This document shows positions 53,039-61,577 of a stretch of DNA of 64,000 bases, piece by piece. Numbering within the stretch: position 1 is the first letter of the stretch; each line of letters opens with the position of its first letter. The notes under the pieces are model-generated. The model saw only the letters and a program-made list of their open reading frames with translations. It ran no database searches and had not been told where the DNA came from. Both the position numbers and the translations under genes were made by a program. This stretch comes from Planctomyces sp. (GTDB lineage Bacteria; Planctomycetota; Planctomycetia; Planctomycetales; Planctomycetaceae): assembly GCA_016795105.1 (NCBI GenBank), contig JAEUIH010000038.1, positions 1 through 64,000 of the forward strand, written 5' to 3'.

Positions 53039-55411
53039 CTACACAAACAGTTGACTCGTGGTTACCACATATTGCCCAACAGAAAGACCTCCGTCATTCG
53101 GGGGAATCCAACCCGGAAGGTGCAGCCTGCTCCGATCTGTCCCCGCTTCCCCGAGAATCCATTCTGTCAGAATTCGATTCTGAAAACAGCCTCCGGATAT
53201 AACGACATCGAGATCATGGTATGTCCTCGCAAATCCGAGAACGATTCGTGCTACAGCTCGATGAAAACGAGCAGAGATCACGCCTGCAGTTCTTCCTGAC
53301 TGGATGTCCATTACAACCTGTCGAATCATTGGACGCCAGTCGATCCAGTCAACCCCGCTGTTCGAAGTCATCACGGGAAACTCATAGCTTCCCGGATCGG
53401 CCCGATCACAGAGTGTCTCCAGCATGAGGGCCAGCTCACCGTCGTAGTCAGCTCGACTAATTCCCGTTACAAGGCTGGCAACCCCGTCGAAGAGCCGCCC
53501 CATACTTGACGTCATCACAGAGTGTTCGAGTATTTCACTCTGGAGTGCAGATGTGATCGGACAGTAACCATCAACTGCAAGGGGTATCCGTTCATGGCAT
53601 CCCCGGTTCCGTTCGCGCAGGAACTCCGCGACCACGCTTGCCGACCATTCCGGAAATGCACTGCGTAGCAAACTGCCTGCAATACGCCAGACCTCTCGAA
53701 CCGCCCTTTCCCCACCTTGCAACGCAAATGGAAGCAAACCTGCGATCCGTTGGGATTCTCTCCGCGTTGCGATGAGTAATTCTCCGCCCCAGATTGTTCC
53801 ATCGTCGCCAAGTCCTGTCCCATCAAATGCCACACCGAGGACTGTTCGATCGAGTAATGAGTGCTCCAGCATACCAGCTGCCACGTGAGCATGATGATGC
53901 TGAACCCGATGGACTCTCACACCCTGCCCTTCTGCCCATTGAGACGTAAAGTAATCCGGATGCAGATCACAGGCGATGACTTCGGGCCGACATCCATACA
54001 ATTCCATCAGAGACTGTACTTCGTTTCGATAGCGGTTCCGGGACTCCAGCGTTCGCAGGTCGCCAATATGAGGACCGCTGACTGCCTGCTGTCCGTTGGA
54101 AACAACAATCGCAACTTTCTGCTCTCCCCCAACAGCCAACAACGAATGTCCCTGAGCGAGCAATGGCAGTGTCGCTGGTGCAAGTCCTCTGCCTGAACGA
54201 ACCGTAACAGAACGACCGCCAACAACTCGCACAACACTGTCATCGACTGGTCGGATAATCGTACGGTTGTGTTTCAGACAACCGTCGGCCACACCCCTCA
54301 GATCCTCAATTGCTGACTCATCAGAGTACTCAATCGGTTCGCCATCCCGATTTCCACTTGTCACGACCAGAGGTCGCCTGACCTTCTCAATGAGTATTGC
54401 GTGAAGAGGAGAGGAAGGCACCATCAACCCCAACGCTCCGTTCCCGTGAACAACCGATGCGGCGAGGTCAGCAACCTCAAATTCTTCTGCGATCACAATC
54501 GGATTTGCACGGGACAGACAGGCTTCGACAGCAGTACCGCCATTCGAATAGTTCTTCATAAAGTCTGAAACGCTCACCATAACGGCCAGAGGTTTACGCA
54601 TCCGATTCTTCGCCAATCGAAGCCTGCAAACCGCTGTTTCGTTCGTGGCATCACAGACGAGCTGATAACCACCAATGCCTTTCAAAAGGAGAATTCCGCC
54701 CGCCGACAAGAGCTCTGCACCTGAGTCCAGAGCAGATTCAGCATTTGTAAATTCCTGCGGACACTCGTCTCCACCCTGCCAGCGGATATACTCAATGTCA
54801 GGTCCGCAATCTGCACAGGCAATTGTCTCTGCATGGCATCTGCGGTCTTGCGGATCATCAAACTCTTCCTGACACTCACTGCACAACGGAAACTCGTTCA
54901 ATGATGTGAACTGACGGGAATACGGCATACCGTAAAGGACGCTGTACCGCGGTCCACAAGTCGCACAACCTGTCAAAGCATACTGGAATCGCCGATTTGA
55001 ATTCTCCTCGATATCCCTCAAACAGTCCCTGCAGATGACTGTATCCAATGGCACTTCAGCCAGGAGTGGTCCGCTTGATTCAACAGTAAGAATCCGAAAC
55101 TCGTGAAATCCCCTCGCAGGAATCTTTGTCATCCTTATGTCACGAATACTTGCCCCATGTGGAAGAACCTGAAGCAACATTTGCTTCCACGTTGCGATAT
55201 TTCGTGGGCTTCCCTCAATCTCAACTCGAATGCCATCGCGAGTGTTACAGACGCTTCCGAAAAGCAGCAGAGAATCAGCCAGCCCGGCAATGGCGGGTCG
55301 AACCCCAAGTCCCTGAAGTCTCCCTCGTATGTCTATCTGCCAGGACTCGACTTCGCTTAGAGACGCCTCTCCTGAGTCTGCAGACTCAGGAGACTCAGGA
55401 GACGCGTCCAT
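53039..55411 (-). CDS. hypF: Carbamoyltransferase HypF
   Basis: A 790-residue protein that makes carbamoyl-adenylate from carbamoyl phosphate and ATP and transfers it to HypE. Domains in order: acylphosphatase (IDIRGRLQGLGVRPAIAGLA), two CxxC-type zinc fingers (CRDCLRDI, CATCGPRYS, CSECQEEF and CADCGPDIE), YrdC-like (RLAKNRMRKPLAVMV), and a Kae1-like domain with VQHHHAHVAAGMLEH and VAFDGTGLGDDGTIWGG. The first 20 residues (MDASPESPESADSGEASLSE) are low-complexity and overlap the end of hypB by 17 bp. A later start is possible, but the catalytic domains are complete. Confidence 0.96.
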   Translation of the reverse strand: MDASPESPESADSGEASLSEVESWQIDIRGRLQGLGVRPAIAGLADSLLLFGSVCNTRDGIRVEIEGSPRNIATWKQMLLQVLPHGASIRDIRMTKIPARGFHEFRILTVESSGPLLAEVPLDTVICRDCLRDIEENSNRRFQYALTGCATCGPRYSVLYGMPYSRQFTSLNEFPLCSECQEEFDDPQDRRCHAETIACADCGPDIEYIRWQGGDECPQEFTNAESALDSGAELLSAGGILLLKGIGGYQLVCDATNETAVCRLRLAKNRMRKPLAVMVSVSDFMKNYSNGGTAVEACLSRANPIVIAEEFEVADLAASVVHGNGALGLMVPSSPLHAILIEKVRRPLVVTSGNRDGEPIEYSDESAIEDLRGVADGCLKHNRTIIRPVDDSVVRVVGGRSVTVRSGRGLAPATLPLLAQGHSLLAVGGEQKVAIVVSNGQQAVSGPHIGDLRTLESRNRYRNEVQSLMELYGCRPEVIACDLHPDYFTSQWAEGQGVRVHRVQHHHAHVAAGMLEHSLLDRTVLGVAFDGTGLGDDGTIWGGELLIATRRESQRIAGLLPFALQGGERAVREVWRIAGSLLRSAFPEWSASVVAEFLRERNRGCHERIPLAVDGYCPITSALQSEILEHSVMTSSMGRLFDGVASLVTGISRADYDGELALMLETLCDRADPGSYEFPVMTSNSGVDWIDWRPMIRQVVMDIQSGRTAGVISARFHRAVARIVLGFARTYHDLDVVISGGCFQNRILTEWILGEAGTDRSRLHLPGWIPPNDGGLSVGQYVVTTSQLFV
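55369..55392. repeat. 24-bp perfect palindrome at the hypB/hypF junction
   Basis: CTCCTGAGTCTG is followed directly by its inverse complement CAGACTCAGGAG, and ACTCAGGAG is then repeated once more (55393-55401). It lies inside the first codons of hypF, just past the hypB stop. It could fold in the messenger near the initiation region. Confidence 0.7.
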
Positions 55412-56099
55412 CGACGACTTCTCCTCGCCGGCGTTCCGGATTCAGATGCTGCATTCGATAATGTTCCAGATAATCACACAGCTGTTCGACGCCGTTCCCG
55501 GAGATGGCGCAGGTCACAAACGAGCTGAGAGTCGGCTGAATCCGCTGAGCATCTTCAATTGCAGCCTCCACCCGAAACGGTACATATGGCAGGAGATCCG
55601 ACTTTGTGATCACCATGATTTGACTGGTACGGAACATCTTCGGGTATTTTCCAGGCTTATCGTCTCCCTCCGTCGAACTCAACGCCACAACGCGAAGATG
55701 CTCACCAAGATCATGTGATGCCGGGCAAACAAGGTTACCGACGTTTTCAATCACCAGAACCTCGAATGGCTGGGACGGCAACTTCCGCAACCCATGCTGA
55801 ACCAGCGACAACTCAAGATGGCAAGCGCCTCCAGTCGTCAGCTGTTCGACAGGAACAAGCGGTCTGAGTCTCTCGGCATCGCGATCTGTAGCGAGATCTC
55901 CCACGAGGACTCCCATACGCACACGACCGCTCCAGTAACGCGCCATCGACTGCAGCAAACTGGTCTTTCCCGCTCCGGGAGAAGAAACCAGATTGATCAC
56001 GAGTATCCCCTGTTCAGTCCATTCTCTGCGCTGTAATTCCGCAGCAGCGCGTCGATCTGCCAGAACATCCTGATTTACGTTGATCGTCTTCATCGGCAT
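55395..56099 (-). CDS. hypB: Nickel-insertion GTPase HypB
   Basis: A 234-residue GTPase that drives nickel delivery with HypA. The P-loop is LVSSPGAGKTSLLQ, the metal-site block is LTTGGACHLELSLV, the switch is VIENVGNLVCPASHDLG, and the guanine motif is VITKSDLLPYV. It has no His-rich or CCxxC nickel-storage N-terminus (MPMKTINVNQDVLADRRAAA), so it is a minimal form. ATG 56099 shares a base with the hypA stop; an ATG two codons in is also possible. Confidence 0.96.
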   Translation of the reverse strand: MPMKTINVNQDVLADRRAAAELQRREWTEQGILVINLVSSPGAGKTSLLQSMARYWSGRVRMGVLVGDLATDRDAERLRPLVPVEQLTTGGACHLELSLVQHGLRKLPSQPFEVLVIENVGNLVCPASHDLGEHLRVVALSSTEGDDKPGKYPKMFRTSQIMVITKSDLLPYVPFRVEAAIEDAQRIQPTLSSFVTCAISGNGVEQLCDYLEHYRMQHLNPERRRGEVVDGRVS

Positions 56100-56470
56100 C
56101 AGATAACTCCGGAATTTTCCGGTTCAGGAAGTTCGAGAACAACACTCAGAAGTCGGACACTGTCACCACTGATGACATGCAACCGTCTTCCTTCACATTG
56201 AGGACAGACAAAACGAAAATCTCTGACCTCAGATTCTGAACCACAATCTTCACAACATGCTGTGAGCAACGACACTGTCACGTTCAGACTCGCGGCCGGA
56301 AATGCCGACTGACCGACTAACCGCTTGAATGCGGAGAATAGCAGCTCCGGCTCAACACCGCTCAACGTGCCGATCTCGACATTGATCTCTCTGGCGGTAA
56401 CACCACAGTTCTTCTCAACCAGCCTGTCCACCTGCTGAAACAGACCTCTTACGAGGGACTCTTCATGCAT
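56099..56470 (-). CDS. hypA: Nickel metallochaperone HypA
   Basis: A 123-residue protein starting MHEESLVRGLFQQVD, whose His2 and N-terminus bind nickel. The zinc site is two CxxC pairs (CCEDCGSESE and CPQCEG). It hands nickel to HypB for the large subunit. It overlaps the upstream protease gene by 22 bp, a larger overlap than elsewhere in the operon, and touches hypB. Confidence 0.96.
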   Translation of the reverse strand: MHEESLVRGLFQQVDRLVEKNCGVTAREINVEIGTLSGVEPELLFSAFKRLVGQSAFPAASLNVTVSLLTACCEDCGSESEVRDFRFVCPQCEGRRLHVISGDSVRLLSVVLELPEPENSGVI

Positions 56471-56985
56471 TCCAGCACCCCCTGCTGAGCGATCAGACTG
56501 GCTCGCACCTCCGTGCTCAACGATTCGATCACTTCATTTGCGGCATCAACAACCCGATTCGCAATTTCAGTTCCTGGTTCAAATTGACTCGACTCAACTG
56601 CCCAGACCACAACACGAGACGGTAGCTGACCAAGTCGCCTCGCAAGATCAAGAACATCAGGAAGGCTCCAGCCATGAGTTCCGGATGCGTGGCGAGTAAC
56701 GATTCTTAGCGAATTATCGGCGCCCGTACCTTCTGCTGTATCGGAGCAGTCAATTCTCCGCCAGCAGGGACCTGCAAAGTCTGACGCACAGGCATCGACT
56801 ACGTGAAGCGTTTCAAAGTCACCGATCCAGTTCATGAGATCCAGCGGCACCTGAGCTGTCCTGACACGAACCTCGGCAGACTCAATTCCGGTTTCAATGA
56901 GACGTCGTGCAACGTACCACCCGACACGATCATCACCATGAAAGCTCCCGACTCCCACGATTAGAATTCCACCTCTGCTACTCAT
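56449..56985 (-). CDS. Hydrogenase maturation endopeptidase (HycI/HyaD family)
   Basis: A 178-residue protein that removes the C-terminal tail of the large subunit after nickel insertion. The conserved ligands for probing nickel are in GVGSFHGDDRVGW (Asp), LHVVDACAS (Asp) and RHASGTHGWSLPDVL (His). It starts with a 4-bp overlap on the large-subunit gene, so enzyme and substrate are made together. The C-terminal 25 residues are less typical. Confidence 0.93.
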   Translation of the reverse strand: MSSRGGILIVGVGSFHGDDRVGWYVARRLIETGIESAEVRVRTAQVPLDLMNWIGDFETLHVVDACASDFAGPCWRRIDCSDTAEGTGADNSLRIVTRHASGTHGWSLPDVLDLARRLGQLPSRVVVWAVESSQFEPGTEIANRVVDAANEVIESLSTEVRASLIAQQGVLECMKSPS

Positions 56986-58280
56986 GAGTGGCGATCCACT
57001 GTCAGCTTAAGAAAGTGAGTTGAACAACTGATACAAGGGTCGTAGCTCCGAATGAGTCGTTCACATTCATCAGCAGTGTGAGCATCGTCGTCAGTGAGAA
57101 TCCGGGGCAACCATTCTCGCAGGTCTTCTTCAATTTGTCTTTGGTTCTGAGATGTAGGTGGAACAATCTTCGCGAGACCAACCTTCCCTTTGCTGTCAAC
57201 CTGATATCGATGATAGATTAACCCGCGAGGAGCCTCCGTGGCTGCACAACCTTCTCCGTCCTGGTATGCATAACTCATCCTCGCCGGTTTCAGTATTTTC
57301 AGTGATTTCAGAATCTCCAGTCCTTCTTCGAATGCATGCACCAGCTCAAGCCCCCGAGCGATGATTGCCTTAAACGGGTTCAAACACGGAATCGCAAATC
57401 TGATTTCATCGGCAACTTTCCGGGCAGATTCTGATAATCGATCGCGATTCAGGTTGACTCGGGCGAGTGGACCAACGTGGTAACAGGCGTCGTTAGAAGT
57501 TCTCAGTGAATGGAGTGCTGTGCTGTGAGCGACGTGGTGCTCGGCGAATTCCTTTTCGTAGTCCTCCACTGGAATCCGCTGACCGGCAGTCGAAGCCACG
57601 ACCCCTTCGTTCATTGGATATTCATCAGGATGCAGCAATGAGACCATTTCGTAGCTGCGCGAGAAATCAGGAAACGGGAAACCGGCAACCCATCTGGTGG
57701 CATCGATTGCAGCCTGAAGGCCCCATTCAAACTTCGGAATCAATAATTGCAGGTCATCAATACGCGGAGCTCTGTAGAATCCTCCAACAGCGACATTGAT
57801 GGGGTGAATGGCCCGGCCGCCGAGGATTTCCAACAAGTCGTTTCCTAGTTTCTTCAACTGCAGCCCGCGTTGAATCTCCTGGGGGAATTTCTCCGCAAGT
57901 TCGATCCCGCTGGCAGCACCAAAGAAATCCGGTGCCTGCAGAAGGTGCATATGCAGACCGTGGCTCTCAATCCATTCTCCGCAATACAGCAAACGTCGCA
58001 GGCGACGAATATCTGCGGTAACCCGCACGTTCAGTGCCTGTTCGAGCGCGTGTACCGCACTCATCTGGTAGGCCACCGGGCAGATTCCACAAATTCGTGC
58101 GGTGATGTCCGGTACGTCTTCAAGAGATCGACCTCTCAGAAACGCTTCAAAGAAACGTGGTGGCTCATAGATTGTCAGTTTCACATCTTCAATGACACGA
58201 CCAGCCATTCGAACATACAATCCGCCTTCGCCCTCAACACGAGAAAGTGCTTCAACTCGAATTGTCCGTTCTTCAGACAT
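56982..58280 (-). CDS. hydA: [NiFe] hydrogenase large (alpha) subunit, group 3b-like
   Basis: The start ATG 58280 gives MSEERTIRVEALSRVEGEG, overlapping the small-subunit stop by 8 bp; the 74 codons upstream belong to the small subunit region. The product has 432 residues. The nickel ligands are all present: L1 ARICGICPVAYQ and L2 YDPCISCSTH. A short tail (FLKLTVDRHS) follows the L2 His and is the likely piece removed by the protease. The conserved RGLELVHAFEEGLEIL and AATEAPRGLIYHRY blocks fit cytosolic bidirectional enzymes. It catalyses reversible H2 oxidation linked to NAD(P). Confidence 0.96.
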   Translation of the reverse strand: MSEERTIRVEALSRVEGEGGLYVRMAGRVIEDVKLTIYEPPRFFEAFLRGRSLEDVPDITARICGICPVAYQMSAVHALEQALNVRVTADIRRLRRLLYCGEWIESHGLHMHLLQAPDFFGAASGIELAEKFPQEIQRGLQLKKLGNDLLEILGGRAIHPINVAVGGFYRAPRIDDLQLLIPKFEWGLQAAIDATRWVAGFPFPDFSRSYEMVSLLHPDEYPMNEGVVASTAGQRIPVEDYEKEFAEHHVAHSTALHSLRTSNDACYHVGPLARVNLNRDRLSESARKVADEIRFAIPCLNPFKAIIARGLELVHAFEEGLEILKSLKILKPARMSYAYQDGEGCAATEAPRGLIYHRYQVDSKGKVGLAKIVPPTSQNQRQIEEDLREWLPRILTDDDAHTADECERLIRSYDPCISCSTHFLKLTVDRHS

Positions 58281-59100
58281 GTTGCGAACCTTCGGATTCT
58301 CTGGCGTCTGCTGAGGAGAGCCTGTCTGATACAGCAGCAAACTGCGGAGCTGCCGCGTTGAAGTTTCGAAGGAGCGGAAGTAGTACCTCTGATGTATGAC
58401 CAACGGACTGGTAGTGATCGACGAGCCCATCGCAGTTCGCCTGCATGACGGGACCAAAACACCCATAACAGCCTCGGTTGAAGTCAGGACAGATTGCACC
58501 ACAACCGGAATGGGTTACAGGACCAAGACACGGAATTCCCTGAGCCACTTCAACACAGACCGTCCCGCGAATCTTGCAGTCAAGGCACACCGAATGGTTC
58601 GGAATCCGGGGTTTTCTTCCGGCAGCCAGCGCAATAATCACCTCAAGCAACTGGTGTCGATTGATCGGGCAGCCTCTAAGTTCGAAGTCTACCGGGATGT
58701 GGGCTGAAATTGGTGTTGAAGTCGCAAGACTCGAGATGTATTCAGGGCTGGCATACACACATTTCAGAAACTCCTCGTGGTTTCCCCAGTTCCTGAGCGA
58801 TTGAATTCCACCTGCGGTGGCACAAGCACCTATCGTGACTACTACAGCCGACTGTTGACGAACGAATTGAATCCGTTCAACATCATGCGGAGTCGTAATC
58901 GACCCTTCGACCAGGGACACATCATACGGTCCCTCGCGCATGTCACTGCTCGCTTCAGGGAAGTACGCGATCTCAATCGCGCTCGCGACACTCAGCAATT
59001 CATCTTCACAGTCCAACAGGGACAATTGACATCCATCACAGGATGCAAATTTGAAGACGGCCACTCGGGGCTTCTTTGGCCGACCAGCATTGGACGCCAT
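58273..59100 (-). CDS. hydD: [NiFe] hydrogenase small (delta) subunit
   Basis: The start ATG 59100 has AAAGGTG upstream; GTG 59124, overlapping the gamma stop, is the alternative. The product has 275 residues. The proximal cluster Cys set is KFASCDGCQLSLLD, TIGACATAGGIQ and ELRGCPINRHQLLEV. Two further [4Fe-4S] sites are suggested by CLDCKIRGTVCVEV, CLGPVTHSGCGAICPDF and GCYGCFGP. It has no twin-arginine signal, so it is a soluble cytoplasmic enzyme. It passes electrons between the nickel site and the gamma subunit flavin. Confidence 0.95.
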   Translation of the reverse strand: MASNAGRPKKPRVAVFKFASCDGCQLSLLDCEDELLSVASAIEIAYFPEASSDMREGPYDVSLVEGSITTPHDVERIQFVRQQSAVVVTIGACATAGGIQSLRNWGNHEEFLKCVYASPEYISSLATSTPISAHIPVDFELRGCPINRHQLLEVIIALAAGRKPRIPNHSVCLDCKIRGTVCVEVAQGIPCLGPVTHSGCGAICPDFNRGCYGCFGPVMQANCDGLVDHYQSVGHTSEVLLPLLRNFNAAAPQFAAVSDRLSSADARESEGSQHV

Positions 59101-59120
59101 GGATGTGTCACCTTTGCCAC

Positions 59121-59954
59121 TCACAGGTCAGATATCCTCAAAATCGAAGCAACCTTATCAAACCTGAATACAGGTCCGTCCTTGCAGAGAAAATGAGGTC
59201 CAAACTGGCAATGTCCGCACAGACCAATCGCGCAGTTCATGTTGCGTTCCAGTGAAACGTAGATTGACTCCTCGGCGATTCCTCTGGCAACCGCAGTTTG
59301 GGCCGTGTACCACATCATGACCTCGGGACCGCATGTCATCAGCAGTGCGCTGGCGGGGTCCGGCAGTGGAAGACGATCCAGAAGTGTTGTAACGACCCCC
59401 ACATTTCCATGCCAGCCGTCTGCAGGTCGATCGGATGTTACAAGTACATCAACTCCGCGTCGCTTCCAGTCCTCATAGTCTGACTCATAAAGCAACCCCG
59501 ATGGGTCTCTGGCTCCCATCAATACCGTGCATCTCCGATATCGATCACGATTTGAGAGCATATCAAAAATGACTGGGCGGAGTGGTGCCAGCCCAATTCC
59601 ACCGGCCACCAGAATCACATCGCGATCTTCACAAAGTTCCGTGGGCCACGAAGAACCAAACGGACCACGTAGCCCCAGAGTATCGCCGGTCGACAATGAT
59701 GAAATCGCATGAGTGACATTTCCCGCCTCGCGAATTGTGTGAGGAATCAACCCCTCCTGAATCGGATTGCCGCTAATAGAAATCGCGGCCTCTCCCAGCC
59801 CCGGCACATACAGCATATTGAACTGACCGGGACGAAACTGAAACCGTCTTCGCAGGGAATCATCAGTCAGTTGGAGGACGTATGTTGCGACACCGGGAGT
59901 TTCAGCGGTCTTCTCAACAATTCTTGCCGAACTCAACTGCCAGGGATTACTCAT
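59121..59954 (-). CDS. hydG: Hydrogenase gamma subunit, FAD/NAD(P)-binding
   Basis: The start ATG 59954 ([18 protein letters not shown]) overlaps the beta-subunit stop by 8 bp. The product has 277 residues of the ferredoxin-reductase fold. The flavin-binding strand is FRPGQFNMLYVPGLGEAAISISG. The nucleotide-binding blocks are VAGGIGLAPLRPVIFD and LLMTCGPEVMM. A C-terminal [2Fe-2S] Cys set is NCAIGLCGHCQFGPHFLC. It exchanges electrons with NAD(P)H. It is close to the dihydroorotate-dehydrogenase electron-transfer subunit, but context makes the hydrogenase role clear. Confidence 0.95.
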   Translation of the reverse strand: MSNPWQLSSARIVEKTAETPGVATYVLQLTDDSLRRRFQFRPGQFNMLYVPGLGEAAISISGNPIQEGLIPHTIREAGNVTHAISSLSTGDTLGLRGPFGSSWPTELCEDRDVILVAGGIGLAPLRPVIFDMLSNRDRYRRCTVLMGARDPSGLLYESDYEDWKRRGVDVLVTSDRPADGWHGNVGVVTTLLDRLPLPDPASALLMTCGPEVMMWYTAQTAVARGIAEESIYVSLERNMNCAIGLCGHCQFGPHFLCKDGPVFRFDKVASILRISDL

Positions 59955-61098
59955 GATTCGTCCCCCGATCCACTGACTCGACGGTTGCCGCTGCTTCACG
60001 AATCGCAAGGACTTCAACAGTCAGATCGATGCCGGTCGGACACCATGTGATGCAGCGTCCACAGCCAACACAGCCGGAAGTGCCGAACTGGTCATGCCAG
60101 GACGAAAGCTTGTGCGTCATCCATTGGCGGTATCGACTGGGGATACTGTCTCGAGCAATGCCGCTATGCATGTAACTGAATTCGGGATTGAAACACGAGT
60201 CCCACCGTCGCTCTCGATTGATGTGATCACCATTCAGATCAGCAACTTCGGTGACCGAAGAACAGAAGCATGTGGGACAGACCATTGTGCAATTGGTACA
60301 AGAAAGACAACGTCGCCCAACATCGTCCCAATGCGAACTGCGGAGATTTTGCTTCAGCAGATTCGGTAGCCCGTCTGTTTCCAGAGTTCTATGAATCTGA
60401 TCCGCGGCTTGCTGTCTTCTGAGGTCACCCTCAGCCATTTCTGCCGCAGTTGTCGGACGCAGTGAAAGCGACCTGGACAACTGTTGCCCGCGTTCAGATC
60501 CAATCTCAAGAAGAAATCCGTCTTTCAATTCCGTCAGCCCGAGGTCATATCCACTCTGACAGCGTGGACCGGTCTTCATGGAAGTACAGAAACAGGTGGA
60601 TGCCGCCTGAGTGCAATTCACTGCAATCAGAAATGCAGACTCTCGCCGCCGCTGATAGATGGGATCAACGTAAGGCCCTTTGAGGAACACCTGGTCCTGT
60701 ACTCGAATTGCTGCAAGTTCGCAGGCACGAACACCGAGAAAGGCAAACGGGCGTTGTGGTTCTTCCGGTGTGGAAAACTCCCAATGTCCCTCTATCCGAT
60801 CTGCCGCGGCAACCACCGAGATCGGCGGAAACAGGAACTTCTTCCAGGAATGCGGCCCAACGACATAGCCGAAGAGCGATTCATCATTACGCTTCTCCAG
60901 CCGGTAACTTCCGGCCTCCTGAATATCCGTCAGCCCCTTCGGCAGATCCTCTGCGCTTTGGATGGATGCATAGACAATTGCTCCCTGATCAACTGTTGGG
61001 CCGATCACATCGAAGCCGTCTTCCTGAAGAACGCGGATCAGTTCTGTGAGTCCGTCCTTCGGAAAATACCACACATCGGATGTCGCTGGCTGATTCAT
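59947..61098 (-). CDS. hydB: Hydrogenase beta subunit, 4Fe-4S dicluster protein
   Basis: A 383-residue protein of the HydB/sulfite-reductase-A-like family. Two C-terminal ferredoxin motifs are [18 protein letters not shown] and [16 protein letters not shown]. Mid-protein Cys ([20 protein letters not shown]) typical of this family may hold another cluster or zinc. It adds a cluster wire in the heterotetramer and in some archaeal relatives supports sulfur reduction. It overlaps the cyclic-nucleotide gene by 4 bp and gamma by 8 bp. Confidence 0.94.
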   Translation of the reverse strand: MNQPATSDVWYFPKDGLTELIRVLQEDGFDVIGPTVDQGAIVYASIQSAEDLPKGLTDIQEAGSYRLEKRNDESLFGYVVGPHSWKKFLFPPISVVAAADRIEGHWEFSTPEEPQRPFAFLGVRACELAAIRVQDQVFLKGPYVDPIYQRRRESAFLIAVNCTQAASTCFCTSMKTGPRCQSGYDLGLTELKDGFLLEIGSERGQQLSRSLSLRPTTAAEMAEGDLRRQQAADQIHRTLETDGLPNLLKQNLRSSHWDDVGRRCLSCTNCTMVCPTCFCSSVTEVADLNGDHINRERRWDSCFNPEFSYMHSGIARDSIPSRYRQWMTHKLSSWHDQFGTSGCVGCGRCITWCPTGIDLTVEVLAIREAAATVESVDRGTNHE

Positions 61099-61577
61099 CG
61101 CGAATCGCCCCCCGGACGGAAGAGATCCAGCAGTTGAAGCCGAGTCGCCAGAATGCGTTGAGAAAGGACACGAGCAAGACGAATCATCAGCACATATCCC
61201 AGTTGAGGATCTGTTTCGCAGAGTTCGCGTACTCGTTTTCCTGAAAGTGCCACAAGAACACAGTCATCTGCAGCAACCGCAGTAGCCGTCATTCGGCCAT
61301 CCGAAATCAGCCCGGACCAGCCGACCAAATCTCCTGGACCTGAAGTGAGCAAAACAACGTTCCCCCTGCCAGGGACTGACATTGAGAGGCGAACATGGCC
61401 GGATGATATGACAAATACCTCATCTTCCAGTTCGCCTTCCTGAAACAGAATTGTTCCTGCAGGCAGACTATGAACACGCGAAGCACGACACAGAGACTGC
61501 AACTGTTGATTATTCAGATTCTCTGTGAACCGGGATTCTGACAGCATCTTGAGTATATTTGGCTGCTGATGAATCAT
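61095..61577 (-). CDS. Cyclic-nucleotide-binding-domain protein of the hydrogenase operon
   Basis: The start ATG 61577 overlaps the CoA-transferase stop by 4 bp (ATGA). The product has 160 residues. The Crp/Fnr-type sensor fold has LPAGTILFQEGELEDEVFVISSG, GPGDLVGWSGLISDGRMTAT and a C-terminal dimer helix (LGYVLMIRLARVLSQRILA). The helix-turn-helix of true Crp is absent, so it is not a DNA-binding regulator by itself. Such a gene directly ahead of hydB is a known companion of group 3b hydrogenases. It may gate the enzyme in response to a ligand. Confidence 0.9.
   Translation of the reverse strand: MIHQQPNILKMLSESRFTENLNNQQLQSLCRASRVHSLPAGTILFQEGELEDEVFVISSGHVRLSMSVPGRGNVVLLTSGPGDLVGWSGLISDGRMTATAVAADDCVLVALSGKRVRELCETDPQLGYVLMIRLARVLSQRILATRLQLLDLFRPGGDSR

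Noticed and set aside
59121-59954. Dihydroorotate dehydrogenase electron-transfer subunit
   Set aside because: Fold and [2Fe-2S] motif are shared, but overlap with hydrogenase beta and proximity to the small subunit gene assign it to the hydrogenase.
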